DNA of 64,000 nt from G963668605 sp963668605 (GTDB lineage: Bacteria > Acidobacteriota > Terriglobia > Bryobacterales > Bryobacteraceae), in NCBI GenBank assembly GCA_963668605.1, contig OY764903.1, positions 2,728,001-2,792,000 of the forward strand, given 5' to 3'. Below, piece after piece: positions 17,822 to 28,773 of the stretch (its first letter is position 1; every line of letters begins with the position of its first letter). The notes under the pieces were generated by a model. That model was not told the DNA's origin. It saw only the letters and a list, made by a program, of their open reading frames with translations, and did not search any database. Both the position numbers and the translations under genes were made by a program.

Positions 17822-19403
17822 TGCACTTTTCGTACTCACGGATCGCGCCGGCAGCCAACAGGCAGTTGCGGCGCGCGATGATGAGTGACAATCCCTTCGA
17901 TTCCAGACAGCCAGCTACTAGTTTTTCGAAGGCATCCGGATTCACGATCGGGTCGATCACGTGGACGTCCGTGAGGCCAAGAGCGCGGGCCAGATCCTCG
18001 AAGACTACCTTGCCGGTCGAGTGATGATCGAGCGTGCGGCCGGTGCCCGGGTGTTCCTGCAATCCGGTCATAGCCGTCGTGCCGTTGTCGAGAATAATGA
18101 GCACGTGCCCGCTCTCGGGTGGGTTGTAGATCATCTCTACCAGGCCGGTCAGCCCGCTATGCACGAAGGTGCTGTCGCCGATCACGCTGACCACGCGGCG
18201 CGCCTCTTCTTTTGGCAGCACGTGGCGCATGCCGAGCCCGACGCCGATGGCCGCGCCCATGCAGACCAGCGTGTCCATCGCTTCGAACGGCGGCAGCACA
18301 CCGAGCGAGTAACAGCCGATATCGCCCGAGACGATGCAATCGAGATTGCGCAGCGCGGTAAAGACGGTGCGGTGCGGGCAACCTTGACATAGCCCCGGAG
18401 GCTTGCCGCGCGCGGGCTTCGGTTCAGGCGTCGTGTCGCCGGCGAGAATGCGTCGCACGCGCGGCACGTTGAGTTCGCCAAAGCGGTACATCGCGGGTTT
18501 ATCTTCGACGGCGATTCCGGCGGTGCGCGCGGCTTCCACCAGATACGCGTCGCCTTCTTCGATCACCACGCAGCGTTCGACGCCCGCGGCGAAGTCGCGC
18601 AGCGCCGCGATCGGCAGCGGATAGGTCATGCCCACTTTCAACACGCTCGCATCCGGCGCGGCTTCGCGCACGTGCTGGTAGCAGATTCCAGAGGTTATGA
18701 TGCCGAGTTTGCCGCTGCCCGTGTGCAGCATGGGCCCTTCCGCGTCGTTCCACGCCGCGATTGCCGCGAGCTTTTCGCGCAGCCGGAAATGCGCCGGGCG
18801 CGCATAGGCCGGAATCATCACGCGCGCAGGAATGTCGCGATGAAACTTCACCGGTCTCGCGGGCGGCACGGGATACCCGGGCGTCGCGACCACGGTCTTC
18901 GAGTGGCACACGCGCGTCGTCATGCGCAGCAGCACCGGAATGCTCCAGCGCTCGGAGACCTCGATGGCGCGCAGCGTGTAATCGTAAGCTTCCTGCGAAT
19001 CCGAAGGCTCGAGCATCGGGATGCCTGCCGCGACGGCGTAACGCCGGTTGTCCTGCTCGTTCTGGCTGGAGGCCATACCCGGATCGTCGGCCGAGACAAT
19101 CACGAGCGCACCGCTCACGCCAGTGTACGCGACCGTGAAGAGCGGATCGGCGGCCACGTTGAGGCCGACGTGCTTCATCGTGACCACAGCGCGCGCACCC
19201 GCAAAGGCCGCGCCGATGCCGACTTCGAGAGCAACCTTTTCATTCGGCGCCCACTGCGCCCGGCCGCCTAGCTTTTCAAAAGTTTCGAGAATTTCCGTGG
19301 ATGGAGTGCCGGGATAACCCGTACCCAACCGCACATCCGCATGCAGCGCGGCCAAGGCGACAGCCTCGTCGCCGCTCAACATTTTCCGTTCGGGAGCGTT
19401 CAT
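17805..19403 (-). CDS. iorA: Indolepyruvate ferredoxin oxidoreductase, alpha subunit (no C-terminal ferredoxin domain)
   Basis: This 532-residue TPP enzyme starts at the ATG ending at 19403. The N-terminal pyrimidine-binding and transketolase-like domains (GTGYPGTPSTEI; MKHVGLNVAADPLFT; ADDPGMASSQNEQDNR) and the C-terminal TPP-binding domain (GDIGCYSLG...VVSVIGDSTFVHSGLTGLVEMIYN) are intact. CQGCPHRTVF is the family's cysteine block. Well-studied IorA proteins end with a 2x[4Fe-4S] ferredoxin-like domain of about 60-70 residues. This one stops at IIARRNCLLAAGAIREYEKCNEQRN with no CxxCxxC motif, so electrons must leave by another route. It is the first gene of the operon iorA-iorB-paaK-ACT-aminotransferase-hypothetical. 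Confidence 0.92.
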   Translation of the reverse strand: MNAPERKMLSGDEAVALAALHADVRLGTGYPGTPSTEILETFEKLGGRAQWAPNEKVALEVGIGAAFAGARAVVTMKHVGLNVAADPLFTVAYTGVSGALVIVSADDPGMASSQNEQDNRRYAVAAGIPMLEPSDSQEAYDYTLRAIEVSERWSIPVLLRMTTRVCHSKTVVATPGYPVPPARPVKFHRDIPARVMIPAYARPAHFRLREKLAAIAAWNDAEGPMLHTGSGKLGIITSGICYQHVREAAPDASVLKVGMTYPLPIAALRDFAAGVERCVVIEEGDAYLVEAARTAGIAVEDKPAMYRFGELNVPRVRRILAGDTTPEPKPARGKPPGLCQGCPHRTVFTALRNLDCIVSGDIGCYSLGVLPPFEAMDTLVCMGAAIGVGLGMRHVLPKEEARRVVSVIGDSTFVHSGLTGLVEMIYNPPESGHVLIILDNGTTAMTGLQEHPGTGRTLDHHSTGKVVFEDLARALGLTDVHVIDPIVNPDAFEKLVAGCLESKGLSLIIARRNCLLAAGAIREYEKCNEQRN

Positions 19404-19524
19404 GGACACCTTGAGGAGACTAAACGACAAGTTTATATGAATGCGCGCGCGGCGGGCAAACAGCGGAGGCCATCGCACAAGGCTCAGGTAACAAGCCGAA
19501 GACTCGAATTATAATGGGCTCTAC

Positions 19525-20988
19525 ATGCGAATGCTTTCCTCCGTCCTGCTCCTGGCCGCCGCCAGCCTCGGCGCGCAGACCTATCAGCCCACTTGGGATT
19601 CGATCGATAAACGGCCCACCCCAGCCTGGTTCACCGACGCCAAATTCGGCATCTTCATCCATTGGGGCATCTATTCCGTGCCCGCCTACGCACCCGTGAT
19701 CCCCGGCAAGCTCGCGTACGCCGAATGGTATTGGAACGCCATGACGCAGGGAAAGGATAATCCCAAAGCGAATCCTGTCCAGACGGGCACCTGGGCCTTC
19801 CACCAGAAGATGTATGGCGCGGACTATGCATATCAGGACTTCGCGCCGCAATTCCGCGCGGAACTGTTCGACGCCGACCACTGGGCCGACGTCTTTGCCC
19901 GCTCCGGCGCGAAGTACGTCGCGTTGACTTCGAAACATCATGAGGGCTTCACTTTGTGGCCCAGCAAGGAGGCTTCGGCCACCTGGGGACGCCCGTGGAA
20001 CGCGGTTGAGATTGGACCCAAGCGCGACGTCCTCGGCGAATTGACCGAAGCTGTGCGCCGCAAGAATCTCAAGATGGGCTTCTATTATTCGCTCTACGAG
20101 TGGTACAACCCGCTCTGGCTGAACGACAAGCCGCGCTACATCAAAGAGCACATGTTCCCGCAGTTCAAGGATCTCGTCACGCGCTATAAGCCAGCCATCA
20201 TCTTCAGCGACGGCGAGTGGGACCTGCCCTCCAGTGAATGGCGCAGCCCCGAACTGCTCGCGTGGCTGCTTAACGAATCACCCGTGAAAGACGACGTAGT
20301 CATCAACGACCGCTGGGGAAAGGACTCGCGTCACAAGCACGGCGGCTATTGGACGACGGAATACACGCCCGGCATGAGCGGCATGGAGCACGCCTGGGAA
20401 GAGAGCCGCGGCATGGGTTTCAGCTATGGCTATAACCGCGCCGAGCGTCTCGAGCACTACAACTCCGGCCGCCAACTGGTGATCATGCTCGCGGATCTCG
20501 TCAGCCGCGGCGGCAACCTGTTGCTCGACATCGGTCCCGACGCCGACGGCACGATTCCGGTGGTGATGGAGCAGCGCCTGATCGAGATTGGCTCGTGGCT
20601 GAAGATCAACGGCGAAGCGATCTACGGCACAAAACCGTGGAAGGCAACGCGGCAGTGGAGCGCGGGCGAAGTGCCCAAGGTCGAGTACAACAAGGAGTAC
20701 GAAACCGCCTATGACGTCACGAAGCTGGCCGCCAGACCCGAACCGGGCAAAGCGGGCATCGAGGCGTTTTTCACAGCAAAGGGCAATGACGTCTTCGCGA
20801 TTCTGCCGCGCTGGCCGGGACGCCGGTTTGTGGTGAAAGACGTGGCGGCCGTAAAGTCGGCCGCGCTGCTCGGTTCACCCGCCGCGCTGAAGTTCAAGGC
20901 CGTCAAGGGCGGCGTTGCGATCGAGCTTCCCGATCTGCCGGAAGATCTCCTGGCGCAGCCGATGTGGGTTCTGAAGCTGAGCCAATAA
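19525..20988 (+). CDS. Alpha-L-fucosidase (GH29), exported
   Basis: This 487-residue secreted GH29 enzyme removes terminal alpha-L-fucose with retention. The signal peptide is MRMLSSVLLLAAASLGAQ. The catalytic barrel begins at WFTDAKFGIFIHWGIYSVPAYAPVIPG, the most conserved GH29 block. KYVALTSKHHEGFTLWPS follows, and YKPAIIFSDGEWD contains the expected nucleophile Asp. DVVINDRWG and VSRGGNLLLDIGPDADG are further family signatures, with a C-terminal beta-sandwich. It is followed 90 bp later by TonB receptor 2 on the same strand, suggesting a fucosylated ligand for that receptor. Confidence 0.94.
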   Translation: MRMLSSVLLLAAASLGAQTYQPTWDSIDKRPTPAWFTDAKFGIFIHWGIYSVPAYAPVIPGKLAYAEWYWNAMTQGKDNPKANPVQTGTWAFHQKMYGADYAYQDFAPQFRAELFDADHWADVFARSGAKYVALTSKHHEGFTLWPSKEASATWGRPWNAVEIGPKRDVLGELTEAVRRKNLKMGFYYSLYEWYNPLWLNDKPRYIKEHMFPQFKDLVTRYKPAIIFSDGEWDLPSSEWRSPELLAWLLNESPVKDDVVINDRWGKDSRHKHGGYWTTEYTPGMSGMEHAWEESRGMGFSYGYNRAERLEHYNSGRQLVIMLADLVSRGGNLLLDIGPDADGTIPVVMEQRLIEIGSWLKINGEAIYGTKPWKATRQWSAGEVPKVEYNKEYETAYDVTKLAARPEPGKAGIEAFFTAKGNDVFAILPRWPGRRFVVKDVAAVKSAALLGSPAALKFKAVKGGVAIELPDLPEDLLAQPMWVLKLSQ

Positions 20989-21078
20989 AGCGCTTGGAGT
21001 TTCGGCGACCGTAGGCGGTGCAGAGACCAGATCCCCAACCGGCATATAATAATGCTGGCAATTTCAGGGAGCTTCATC

Positions 21079-24000
21079 ATGTTTCGCATCGCATTTGCAT
21101 TCGCTCTTATCTGTGCGCCGGGGCTGTTAGCTCAGACGCCTTTCGGCCGAATCAACGGCACAGTCACCGATACGGCCGGTGCGCTGATTCCCGGCGCCAC
21201 CGTGCGCGTCATTAATATCGAGACCAACGTTTTTTCGACGCTCACTTCCAACGAGAGCGGCGCCTACGACGCGCCGAATCTCAACCCCGGCCAATACCGG
21301 ATTGAGGTGGAACACTCCGGGTTCAAGACCCACAAGCGTGGGCCGATTGAACTGCACGTCGGCGATGTGCTCGACATTGGTGCGGTTCTCGAGGTTGGAG
21401 CTGTCAGCGAAAGCGTCACCATCACAGCCGAGGCGCCGATGCTCGAATCCACGAATGCCGACATGGGCATCGTCGTCGATAACCGCCGCATCGAGGAACT
21501 CCCGTTGCCGGGCGGCAGCACGATGTACCTGATGCAACTCTCGCCGGGAATCGTCGCCACGAATCCGCCGACGCACGGCTGGCTGCCGCAGGCCGTCGAC
21601 GCCATCTCGAACATGGGCGCAGTGGGCACGCGCACGCGATCGAGCGAGTTCTCCATTGACGGCATTCCAAACATGTCGGCCGGCGGCCAAGTCTCCTTCT
21701 CGCCCCCGCCGGAAATGGTACAGGAGTACCGCATTCAGACCGCGGCTTTCGACGCCTCCGTGGGCCACTTCAGCGGCGCCTACGTCAACATGGTCATCAA
21801 AAGCGGGACGAACCGGCTGCACGGCAACGTCTACTTCTCTTCCCTCGTTCCCGCCTGGGCGACGCACGACTTCTTCACCAACCGCTTCCTCTACGACACG
21901 CGCACGGGTCCGCTGACACAGGAGAAAATCGATGCCGCCTGGCCGCCGGTCAGCACGTACCGCACTCGCGTCAGCGCCGGCGGCCCGCTCTACATTCCGA
22001 AGCTCTACGATGGCCGCAACCGCACCTTCTGGACCTACGGCGTCGATATCCTCTACCGCTACCGGCCGGAACGCGGCACGTTCACGGTTCCGACCGAGGC
22101 GCAACGCAGCGGCGACTTCTCCGCCTTGCGCGAACTCGGTTCGCAATATCAACTCTACGATCCAGCCACCATCCGCCCCGGCGCCACGGCCGGCCGCTTC
22201 GCGCGCGATCCACTGCCCGGCAACATCATCCCGGCGAGCCGGATTGATCCGATGGCGAAAAAGATAATCGGGTTCTATGGCCTTCCGAATGCGTCCGGCA
22301 CAGCGGATGGCCGCGACAACTACTCGGACCCGAAGCCGCGCACCATCAACTATCACAGCCAGGTTGCGCGCTTCGACCACTCGTTGACGGCGAACCACCG
22401 TATCTACTCGTCGCTGTCGACCTCCTACCTTTTCGAGACCGACAATCAGGCGTTTCACAACGAAGCCTACGGACACGAGCGAAACCGCTTCCACCGCGCG
22501 GTCTCATTCGGTGGCGTCTTCATGCTGCGGCCCAGCATGGTCGTCGACGTGCGCTACGGCGTGACGCGCTTCGTGCAGGACGACCGGCCCGTCAGCCTCG
22601 GCTACGATCTGTCGCAACTCGGTTATGCGCCGTCCCTCATCAAACAATTGGAGCCCACTGCCACGACGTTCCCGGAAATCGCGATCGACGGCTACGCGGC
22701 CCTTGGAGACCCAAGCACGCTTCGTCCGGCCACGACCTACCACACGTGGTCGGCCACCACGACGCAGCAGCGCGGCGTACACACGCTGCGCTTCGGCGGC
22801 GAGTTTCGACTGTTGTTCGAGAACGACTACAACCTCGGCAACGTCTCGCCGCACTACGACGTCAATTCGTCGTGGACCAAGGGACCCGTGGATAACTCGG
22901 CGGCGGCTCCAATCGGCCAGGCGCTTGCCTCGTTTATGTTCGGCTTGCCGAGCGGTGGCTGGACAGACCGCAACCCTTCCTTCGCGGAATCCTCGAAGTA
23001 CATGGGGCTCTTCCTCCAGGACGATTGGAAGCTGCGGCGCAACCTCACCATCAATGCCGGATTGCGCTATGAACTCGAGTTGCCGACCACCGAACGCTAC
23101 AACCGCGCAGTACGCGGCTTCGACTTCACAACGCCTAGCCCGGTCTCTGCCGCGGCCCTGGCCCGCTACGCCGCGAGCCCCATCCCGGAAATCCCCACAG
23201 CGGACTTCCGAACACCGGGCGGACTGCTCTTCGCCGGAATCAACGGAACACCGCGCGGCATGTGGAACACCGACGCGAACAACTTCGCGCCGCGCATCGG
23301 CATCGCCTGGGTGGCGCGGCCGGGCACGGTAGTACGCGCCGGCTATGGCATCTTCTTCCAATCCATCGGAGCCGACCGCATCGATGTCATCCAGCAGGGC
23401 TTCAACCAGCGCACGAGCATCGAACCGAGCCGGGACAACGGGCAGACATTCCGCGCCACTCTCGCCAACCCGTTCCCGGATGGCATCCTGGAACCGGTGG
23501 GCAGCGCCGCCGGATTGAACGCTTACATCGGCCGGAACCCGAGCTTCTCTCTACCCACGAACCGGGCCGGGTACATGCAGCGCTGGAGCTTCACGCTCCA
23601 AAAACTCGTCGCCAAACGCTTCGTGCTCGAAGCGGGCTACACAGGCAACCGCGGAACGGGATTGAGCGTGAGCGAAGACTACTCGGCGGTGCCGGCGCGG
23701 TATCTGAGCCGCTCGCTGCTGCGCGATCAGCCCGTCATCGACCAACTCACACGCCAGGTTCAGAATCCGTTCTACAATATGCCCGAATTCGCAGGCAGCA
23801 ACATGACGGGGAAAACCGTGCAAACCCAGCAGTTGCTTCAACCCTATCCGCAATTCACGGCGATCAAGACCACAAGCACCTCAGGCTTCTCCTGGTATCA
23901 CGCCGCGCATGTGCGCGTGGAGCGGCGTTTCGCGGGCGGCTATACAATTCACGGCGCCTATACGTGGTCGAAGTTCATGGAGGCTGTCAGCAAGCTGAAT

Positions 24001-24576
24001 GCAACCGACCTCGCGCCCGAGCATGTGATCTCGCCGCAGGACCGGCCGCACCGCGTCGTAATCAGCGGGATCTACGAATTGCCGTTTGGCAAGAACCGCC
24101 GCTGGCTGAGTGCGGGTGGCTGGAAAAACAAGATCGTGGGCGATTGGGCCGTGCAAGGTCTCTACCTGGGGCAGAGCGGTCCGCCCATCAACTTCGGCAA
24201 TATCGCGTTCTATGGAGATATTCACGACATCGTGCTACCGCGCTCGGAACGCACGGTGGAACGCTGGTTCAATACGGACGCCGGATTCGAAAAGGACTCG
24301 CGCCGCGCTCTCGCTCAGAACATCCGCCTTTTCCCCAGCCGCCTGACCGGTCTGCGGGCCGACGGCTATAACAACTGGGATCTTTCAGTGACCAAAAACA
24401 TTCGACTGACCGAGTCCGTGAAGCTGCAACTGCGCGGCGAGGCGCAGGACGCCATGAACCATGCGATGTTCAAGCCGCCCAACGCGGCCCCCGCCAACTC
24501 GCTGTTCGGCCAGGTAACGGACAGTGCAGCGCCTGAGCAGCGGCGCATCAATCTGGCGGCCAAACTGACGTGGTGA
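21079..24576 (+). CDS. Oar-like TonB-dependent receptor 2
   Basis: This is a 1165-residue outer-membrane receptor. The ATG at 21079 is preferred because AGGGAG lies just upstream and the signal peptide then begins correctly (MFRIAFAFALICAPGLLAQ); an ATG nine codons earlier is less likely. It has a carboxypeptidase-regulatory-like domain (GRINGTVTDTAGALIPGATV), a plug, and a barrel ending in Trp (NLAAKLTW). Residues EYRIQTAAFDASVGHFSGAYVNMVIKSGTN match the family's plug-end signature. Its neighbours are fucosidase upstream and a multiheme cytochrome downstream on the same strand. The imported compound is unknown. Confidence 0.9.
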   Translation: MFRIAFAFALICAPGLLAQTPFGRINGTVTDTAGALIPGATVRVINIETNVFSTLTSNESGAYDAPNLNPGQYRIEVEHSGFKTHKRGPIELHVGDVLDIGAVLEVGAVSESVTITAEAPMLESTNADMGIVVDNRRIEELPLPGGSTMYLMQLSPGIVATNPPTHGWLPQAVDAISNMGAVGTRTRSSEFSIDGIPNMSAGGQVSFSPPPEMVQEYRIQTAAFDASVGHFSGAYVNMVIKSGTNRLHGNVYFSSLVPAWATHDFFTNRFLYDTRTGPLTQEKIDAAWPPVSTYRTRVSAGGPLYIPKLYDGRNRTFWTYGVDILYRYRPERGTFTVPTEAQRSGDFSALRELGSQYQLYDPATIRPGATAGRFARDPLPGNIIPASRIDPMAKKIIGFYGLPNASGTADGRDNYSDPKPRTINYHSQVARFDHSLTANHRIYSSLSTSYLFETDNQAFHNEAYGHERNRFHRAVSFGGVFMLRPSMVVDVRYGVTRFVQDDRPVSLGYDLSQLGYAPSLIKQLEPTATTFPEIAIDGYAALGDPSTLRPATTYHTWSATTTQQRGVHTLRFGGEFRLLFENDYNLGNVSPHYDVNSSWTKGPVDNSAAAPIGQALASFMFGLPSGGWTDRNPSFAESSKYMGLFLQDDWKLRRNLTINAGLRYELELPTTERYNRAVRGFDFTTPSPVSAAALARYAASPIPEIPTADFRTPGGLLFAGINGTPRGMWNTDANNFAPRIGIAWVARPGTVVRAGYGIFFQSIGADRIDVIQQGFNQRTSIEPSRDNGQTFRATLANPFPDGILEPVGSAAGLNAYIGRNPSFSLPTNRAGYMQRWSFTLQKLVAKRFVLEAGYTGNRGTGLSVSEDYSAVPARYLSRSLLRDQPVIDQLTRQVQNPFYNMPEFAGSNMTGKTVQTQQLLQPYPQFTAIKTTSTSGFSWYHAAHVRVERRFAGGYTIHGAYTWSKFMEAVSKLNATDLAPEHVISPQDRPHRVVISGIYELPFGKNRRWLSAGGWKNKIVGDWAVQGLYLGQSGPPINFGNIAFYGDIHDIVLPRSERTVERWFNTDAGFEKDSRRALAQNIRLFPSRLTGLRADGYNNWDLSVTKNIRLTESVKLQLRGEAQDAMNHAMFKPPNAAPANSLFGQVTDSAAPEQRRINLAAKLTW

Positions 24577-24656
24577 AAAAATCGTCCCCAACTTGTCACT
24601 AAAGTCTACTTTCTGAATCTATAGCCATACCCGCACACCCGGAAAGGTGGCTATTG

Positions 24657-26258
24657 ATGAAAATGTCAACAGCCCTATCGCTCGTGTTGTGTGTAAACGT
24701 AGGGTTACTGAGTGCGCAGACCACTCAGAGGCACTACAAAATTATTGGCTGGAACGACCTGGGCATGCATTGCGTCGATGGACTGGATTATTCGGTCTTC
24801 TCGATTCTGCCTCCCTATAACAACGTCCATGCGCAGGTCGTAGACCCAAACGGAAAGCTGATCAAGAGCGGAGCCTCGATCCGGCTCACGTATAAAGGTG
24901 TCGCCGACCCCGATGCTTCCATCAACATCAGCTCGATTGGCAAAACAAACTTCTGGACCTATGTCGGTCCGCTCTTCGGGCCGTTGCTGCCGGTCGATAT
25001 GGGGCTTGCGGGCAATCCTATGCCCGGCCCTGCGAACACGCCCCGGCCGCTTGCTTTCGATATCGCCAGGCGCTGGTTCGGCGCGGAAGGCATTCCGATC
25101 ACGCCTTACGACGACGCTGGAGGAAAGAACTTTTACCCGTTGATGCGGTTGACCGCGCGCGACTCGACCGGTGTGGAAGTCGCACAGTCCGATGTTGTGC
25201 TTCCGGTCTCCGACGAAATGGATTGCCGGGTGTGCCATACGCCCAATAGCGGCATGAGCGAAGCGATGCCGATTGGCGGATGGGTGGACATGGGCGACAC
25301 GTCGAGAGCGTATCGCTGGAACATCCTGCGCCTGCATGACGACAGACATTCGGGCGGCCTCTATGCGAAAGCCAAAAGCGGCACTCCTACTCTTTGCGCC
25401 AGTTGCCATGCCTCGAACGCGCTGCCTGGCACCGGCGTGACTGGAGTGTCGGCCCTGACTCGCGCCGTGCACTCCAAACACGCGGGAGTGAGGGATCCAA
25501 CCAGCGGCTTGCCGCTCGACTCCTCCACTAATCGCACCGCCTGCTATAGCTGCCATCCGGGTTCCGTCACCAAGTGCCTGCGCGGAGCTATGGGCAACGC
25601 CGTGGATGCGCAAGGAGAGATGCTCATGCAGTGCCAGAGCTGTCATGGCAACATGAGCCTTGTTGGTTCGGCCAATCGCAAGGGCTGGCTGGAGGAGCCT
25701 ACATGCCAGAATTGCCACACCGGCACGGCTATTCGGAACAATGGCCAGATTCGCTACACCTCGGTATTCACCACCCCCGGAGTGTACCGGGTGCCTGTGG
25801 ACAAAACCTTTGCCACCAACGCTAATGTGCCCGCGACCGGACTCTCGTTGTACCGTTTCTCGAGCGGGCACGGCGGCCTGCAATGCGAAGCGTGCCATGG
25901 TTCGACGCACGCCGAGTACCCCAGTTCGCACGGCAACGACAACATCCAGAACATTGCCTTACAGGGCCACACCGGAACTCTGGTGGAATGCACAGCTTGT
26001 CACGCTGGCGAACCGCGCACGGTCTCAGGCGGACCGCACGGCATGCATCCCGTGGGTCAAAGTTGGATCGAAGGCCACCACGATCCGGCAAAGAACGCCG
26101 CGCAATGCCAGGTGTGCCACGGCCCGGATTACCGCGGGACGGTACTTTCCCGCACTCAGGCCAACCGCAGCTTCCGGGTCGAGGATCGCACCCGGACTTT
26201 TGCGAAGGGCGCTCAGATCGGTTGTTACAACTGCCACAACGGACCGCGCGGCGAATAA
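24657..26258 (+). CDS. Nine-heme c-type cytochrome with N-terminal non-heme domain
   Basis: This 533-residue exported protein starts at ATG 24657 behind a purine-rich GGAAAGGTGG; a TTG one codon earlier is in frame. Signal peptide: MKMSTALSLVLCVNVGLLSAQ. Residues about 25-180 form a domain without hemes (IIGWNDLGMHCVDG...FSILPPYNNVHAQVV). I then count nine CxxCH motifs: CRVCH, CASCH, CYSCH, CQSCH, CQNCH, CEACH, CTACH, CQVCH and CYNCH, so nine covalent hemes are expected. Many other His residues could be distal ligands. No membrane anchor is visible. It probably carries or stores electrons in the periplasm or at the cell surface; the partner is unknown. Confidence 0.88.
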   Translation: MKMSTALSLVLCVNVGLLSAQTTQRHYKIIGWNDLGMHCVDGLDYSVFSILPPYNNVHAQVVDPNGKLIKSGASIRLTYKGVADPDASINISSIGKTNFWTYVGPLFGPLLPVDMGLAGNPMPGPANTPRPLAFDIARRWFGAEGIPITPYDDAGGKNFYPLMRLTARDSTGVEVAQSDVVLPVSDEMDCRVCHTPNSGMSEAMPIGGWVDMGDTSRAYRWNILRLHDDRHSGGLYAKAKSGTPTLCASCHASNALPGTGVTGVSALTRAVHSKHAGVRDPTSGLPLDSSTNRTACYSCHPGSVTKCLRGAMGNAVDAQGEMLMQCQSCHGNMSLVGSANRKGWLEEPTCQNCHTGTAIRNNGQIRYTSVFTTPGVYRVPVDKTFATNANVPATGLSLYRFSSGHGGLQCEACHGSTHAEYPSSHGNDNIQNIALQGHTGTLVECTACHAGEPRTVSGGPHGMHPVGQSWIEGHHDPAKNAAQCQVCHGPDYRGTVLSRTQANRSFRVEDRTRTFAKGAQIGCYNCHNGPRGE

Positions 26259-26275
26259 TTTAGCGCGGCGCGCTG

Positions 26276-26316
26276 GCCTCCGGTCGATACCGCGCTGCGC
26301 GGTTGAGGCCGGAGGC
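26276..26316. other. Hairpin in the cytochrome-isomerase intergenic region
   Basis: GCCTCCGG at 26276-26283 pairs with CCGGAGGC at 26309-26316. Between them is a second short GC-rich self-complementary stretch (ACCGCGC/GCGCGGT). No U-tract follows, so it is at best a non-canonical terminator or an mRNA-stabilising structure downstream of the cytochrome gene. Confidence 0.4.
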
Positions 26317-26418
26317 TTCCACATACGAACGCGCGCACCCTGCAACGCCGTCGCAACTGGTTTACCATTTGATTTGTGCCGGAGCCGAATTGGCCGCCGG
26401 AACAATTGGAGGCAATTC

Positions 26419-27345
26419 ATGAGCACGACCCTGACACGACGAAGCACGCTGCAAGCGATAGCCGCCGCTGTACCGCTCACCGCCGCGCAGACCGGGACGA
26501 TCCCCATCGGAGTCTCAACCAACGAATTCCGCGATCATACGAACCAGAGCCTGGCGGCGGAATTGAAGAGCCAGCAGGTGAAGATCATTCAACTCTTCTT
26601 CACGCAGAAAGACAGCAATTACTGGAAGTACGGACAGCGCAGCGACCTCTCCGGGATGACGCCGGCGCGTGCGAAAGAAATCGCCGATGTCTACCGCTCC
26701 GCCGGAATCTCAATTCACGGGCTCGGGGTCTATGTGACACTGATCCACGGCGACGCCGCCGAGCGCAAGGCCAATCTGGCGTACTTCGACCAGGTGATGA
26801 AACTGGGCCGCGTCATGGGCATTCGCACATATCTCAGTGAAATGGGCCACTGGCATCCGCCGGGCCCGTCGACTCCGGTTTCCTACGACTGGCAGGACGA
26901 CGTGTGGAAGATGGCCATCGCCACCGCAAAAGAAGTTGCGGTTATCGCTGAGGCCAACGACGCTACTGTATTGCTGGAGCCGATTTACCGAAGCGTGCTG
27001 GCCAGCGCCAAACGGACGCGGCTGTTTCTCGAAGAGGTGGGGTCCAAAAACGTGCGCGCGCAACTAGACCCGGCCAATCTGCTGGAGGTGAATGACCTCG
27101 AGGAGATGTTCGACCAGCTTCAACCATGGATTGGCGGAATCCACGCCAAGGACCGCAAGAACCACGTCACCCAAGGCGTCGCGGCGGGCATGGGCGATTT
27201 GGACTACGCCAAGTTCGTCACGCTGTCAGCAAAGCGCGCCCCCGGCGTGCCCCTGGTCGTGGAGTACGCCGGGTCGAAAAATTACCGGCAGGCTCTCGAT
27301 CACCTGCGCGGCGCAATCCGCGCGGCTGGCCTCAAGGAAGCCTGA
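26419..27345 (+). CDS. Sugar phosphate isomerase/epimerase-like TIM barrel, exported
   Basis: This 308-residue protein of the xylose-isomerase-like TIM-barrel family starts at ATG 26419, behind GGAGG at 26408-26412. The N-terminus (MSTTLTRRSTLQAIAAAVPLTAAQ) resembles a Tat leader. The barrel shows expected metal-ligand strands: ATVLLEPIYR, VRAQLDPANLL, GIHAKDRKNH and VPLVVEYAGS. Proteins of this kind isomerise or epimerise free or oxidised sugars and often sit with Gfo/Idh/MocA oxidoreductases, as here. The exact reaction is unknown. Confidence 0.82.
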   Translation: MSTTLTRRSTLQAIAAAVPLTAAQTGTIPIGVSTNEFRDHTNQSLAAELKSQQVKIIQLFFTQKDSNYWKYGQRSDLSGMTPARAKEIADVYRSAGISIHGLGVYVTLIHGDAAERKANLAYFDQVMKLGRVMGIRTYLSEMGHWHPPGPSTPVSYDWQDDVWKMAIATAKEVAVIAEANDATVLLEPIYRSVLASAKRTRLFLEEVGSKNVRAQLDPANLLEVNDLEEMFDQLQPWIGGIHAKDRKNHVTQGVAAGMGDLDYAKFVTLSAKRAPGVPLVVEYAGSKNYRQALDHLRGAIRAAGLKEA

Positions 27346-27348
27346 GCG

Positions 27349-28650
<1,302 letters not shown>

Positions 28651-28773
28651 GAAACGTCCTCTCCTCTTGCACACAAACGTACCCACCACCGTGCAGCGCC
28701 GCAACGGCGGGAGTCAACGTCAAAGTATATCGCGAAGGCCAGCGTTAAATTGAAAAGGCGCGGCTACATATTT

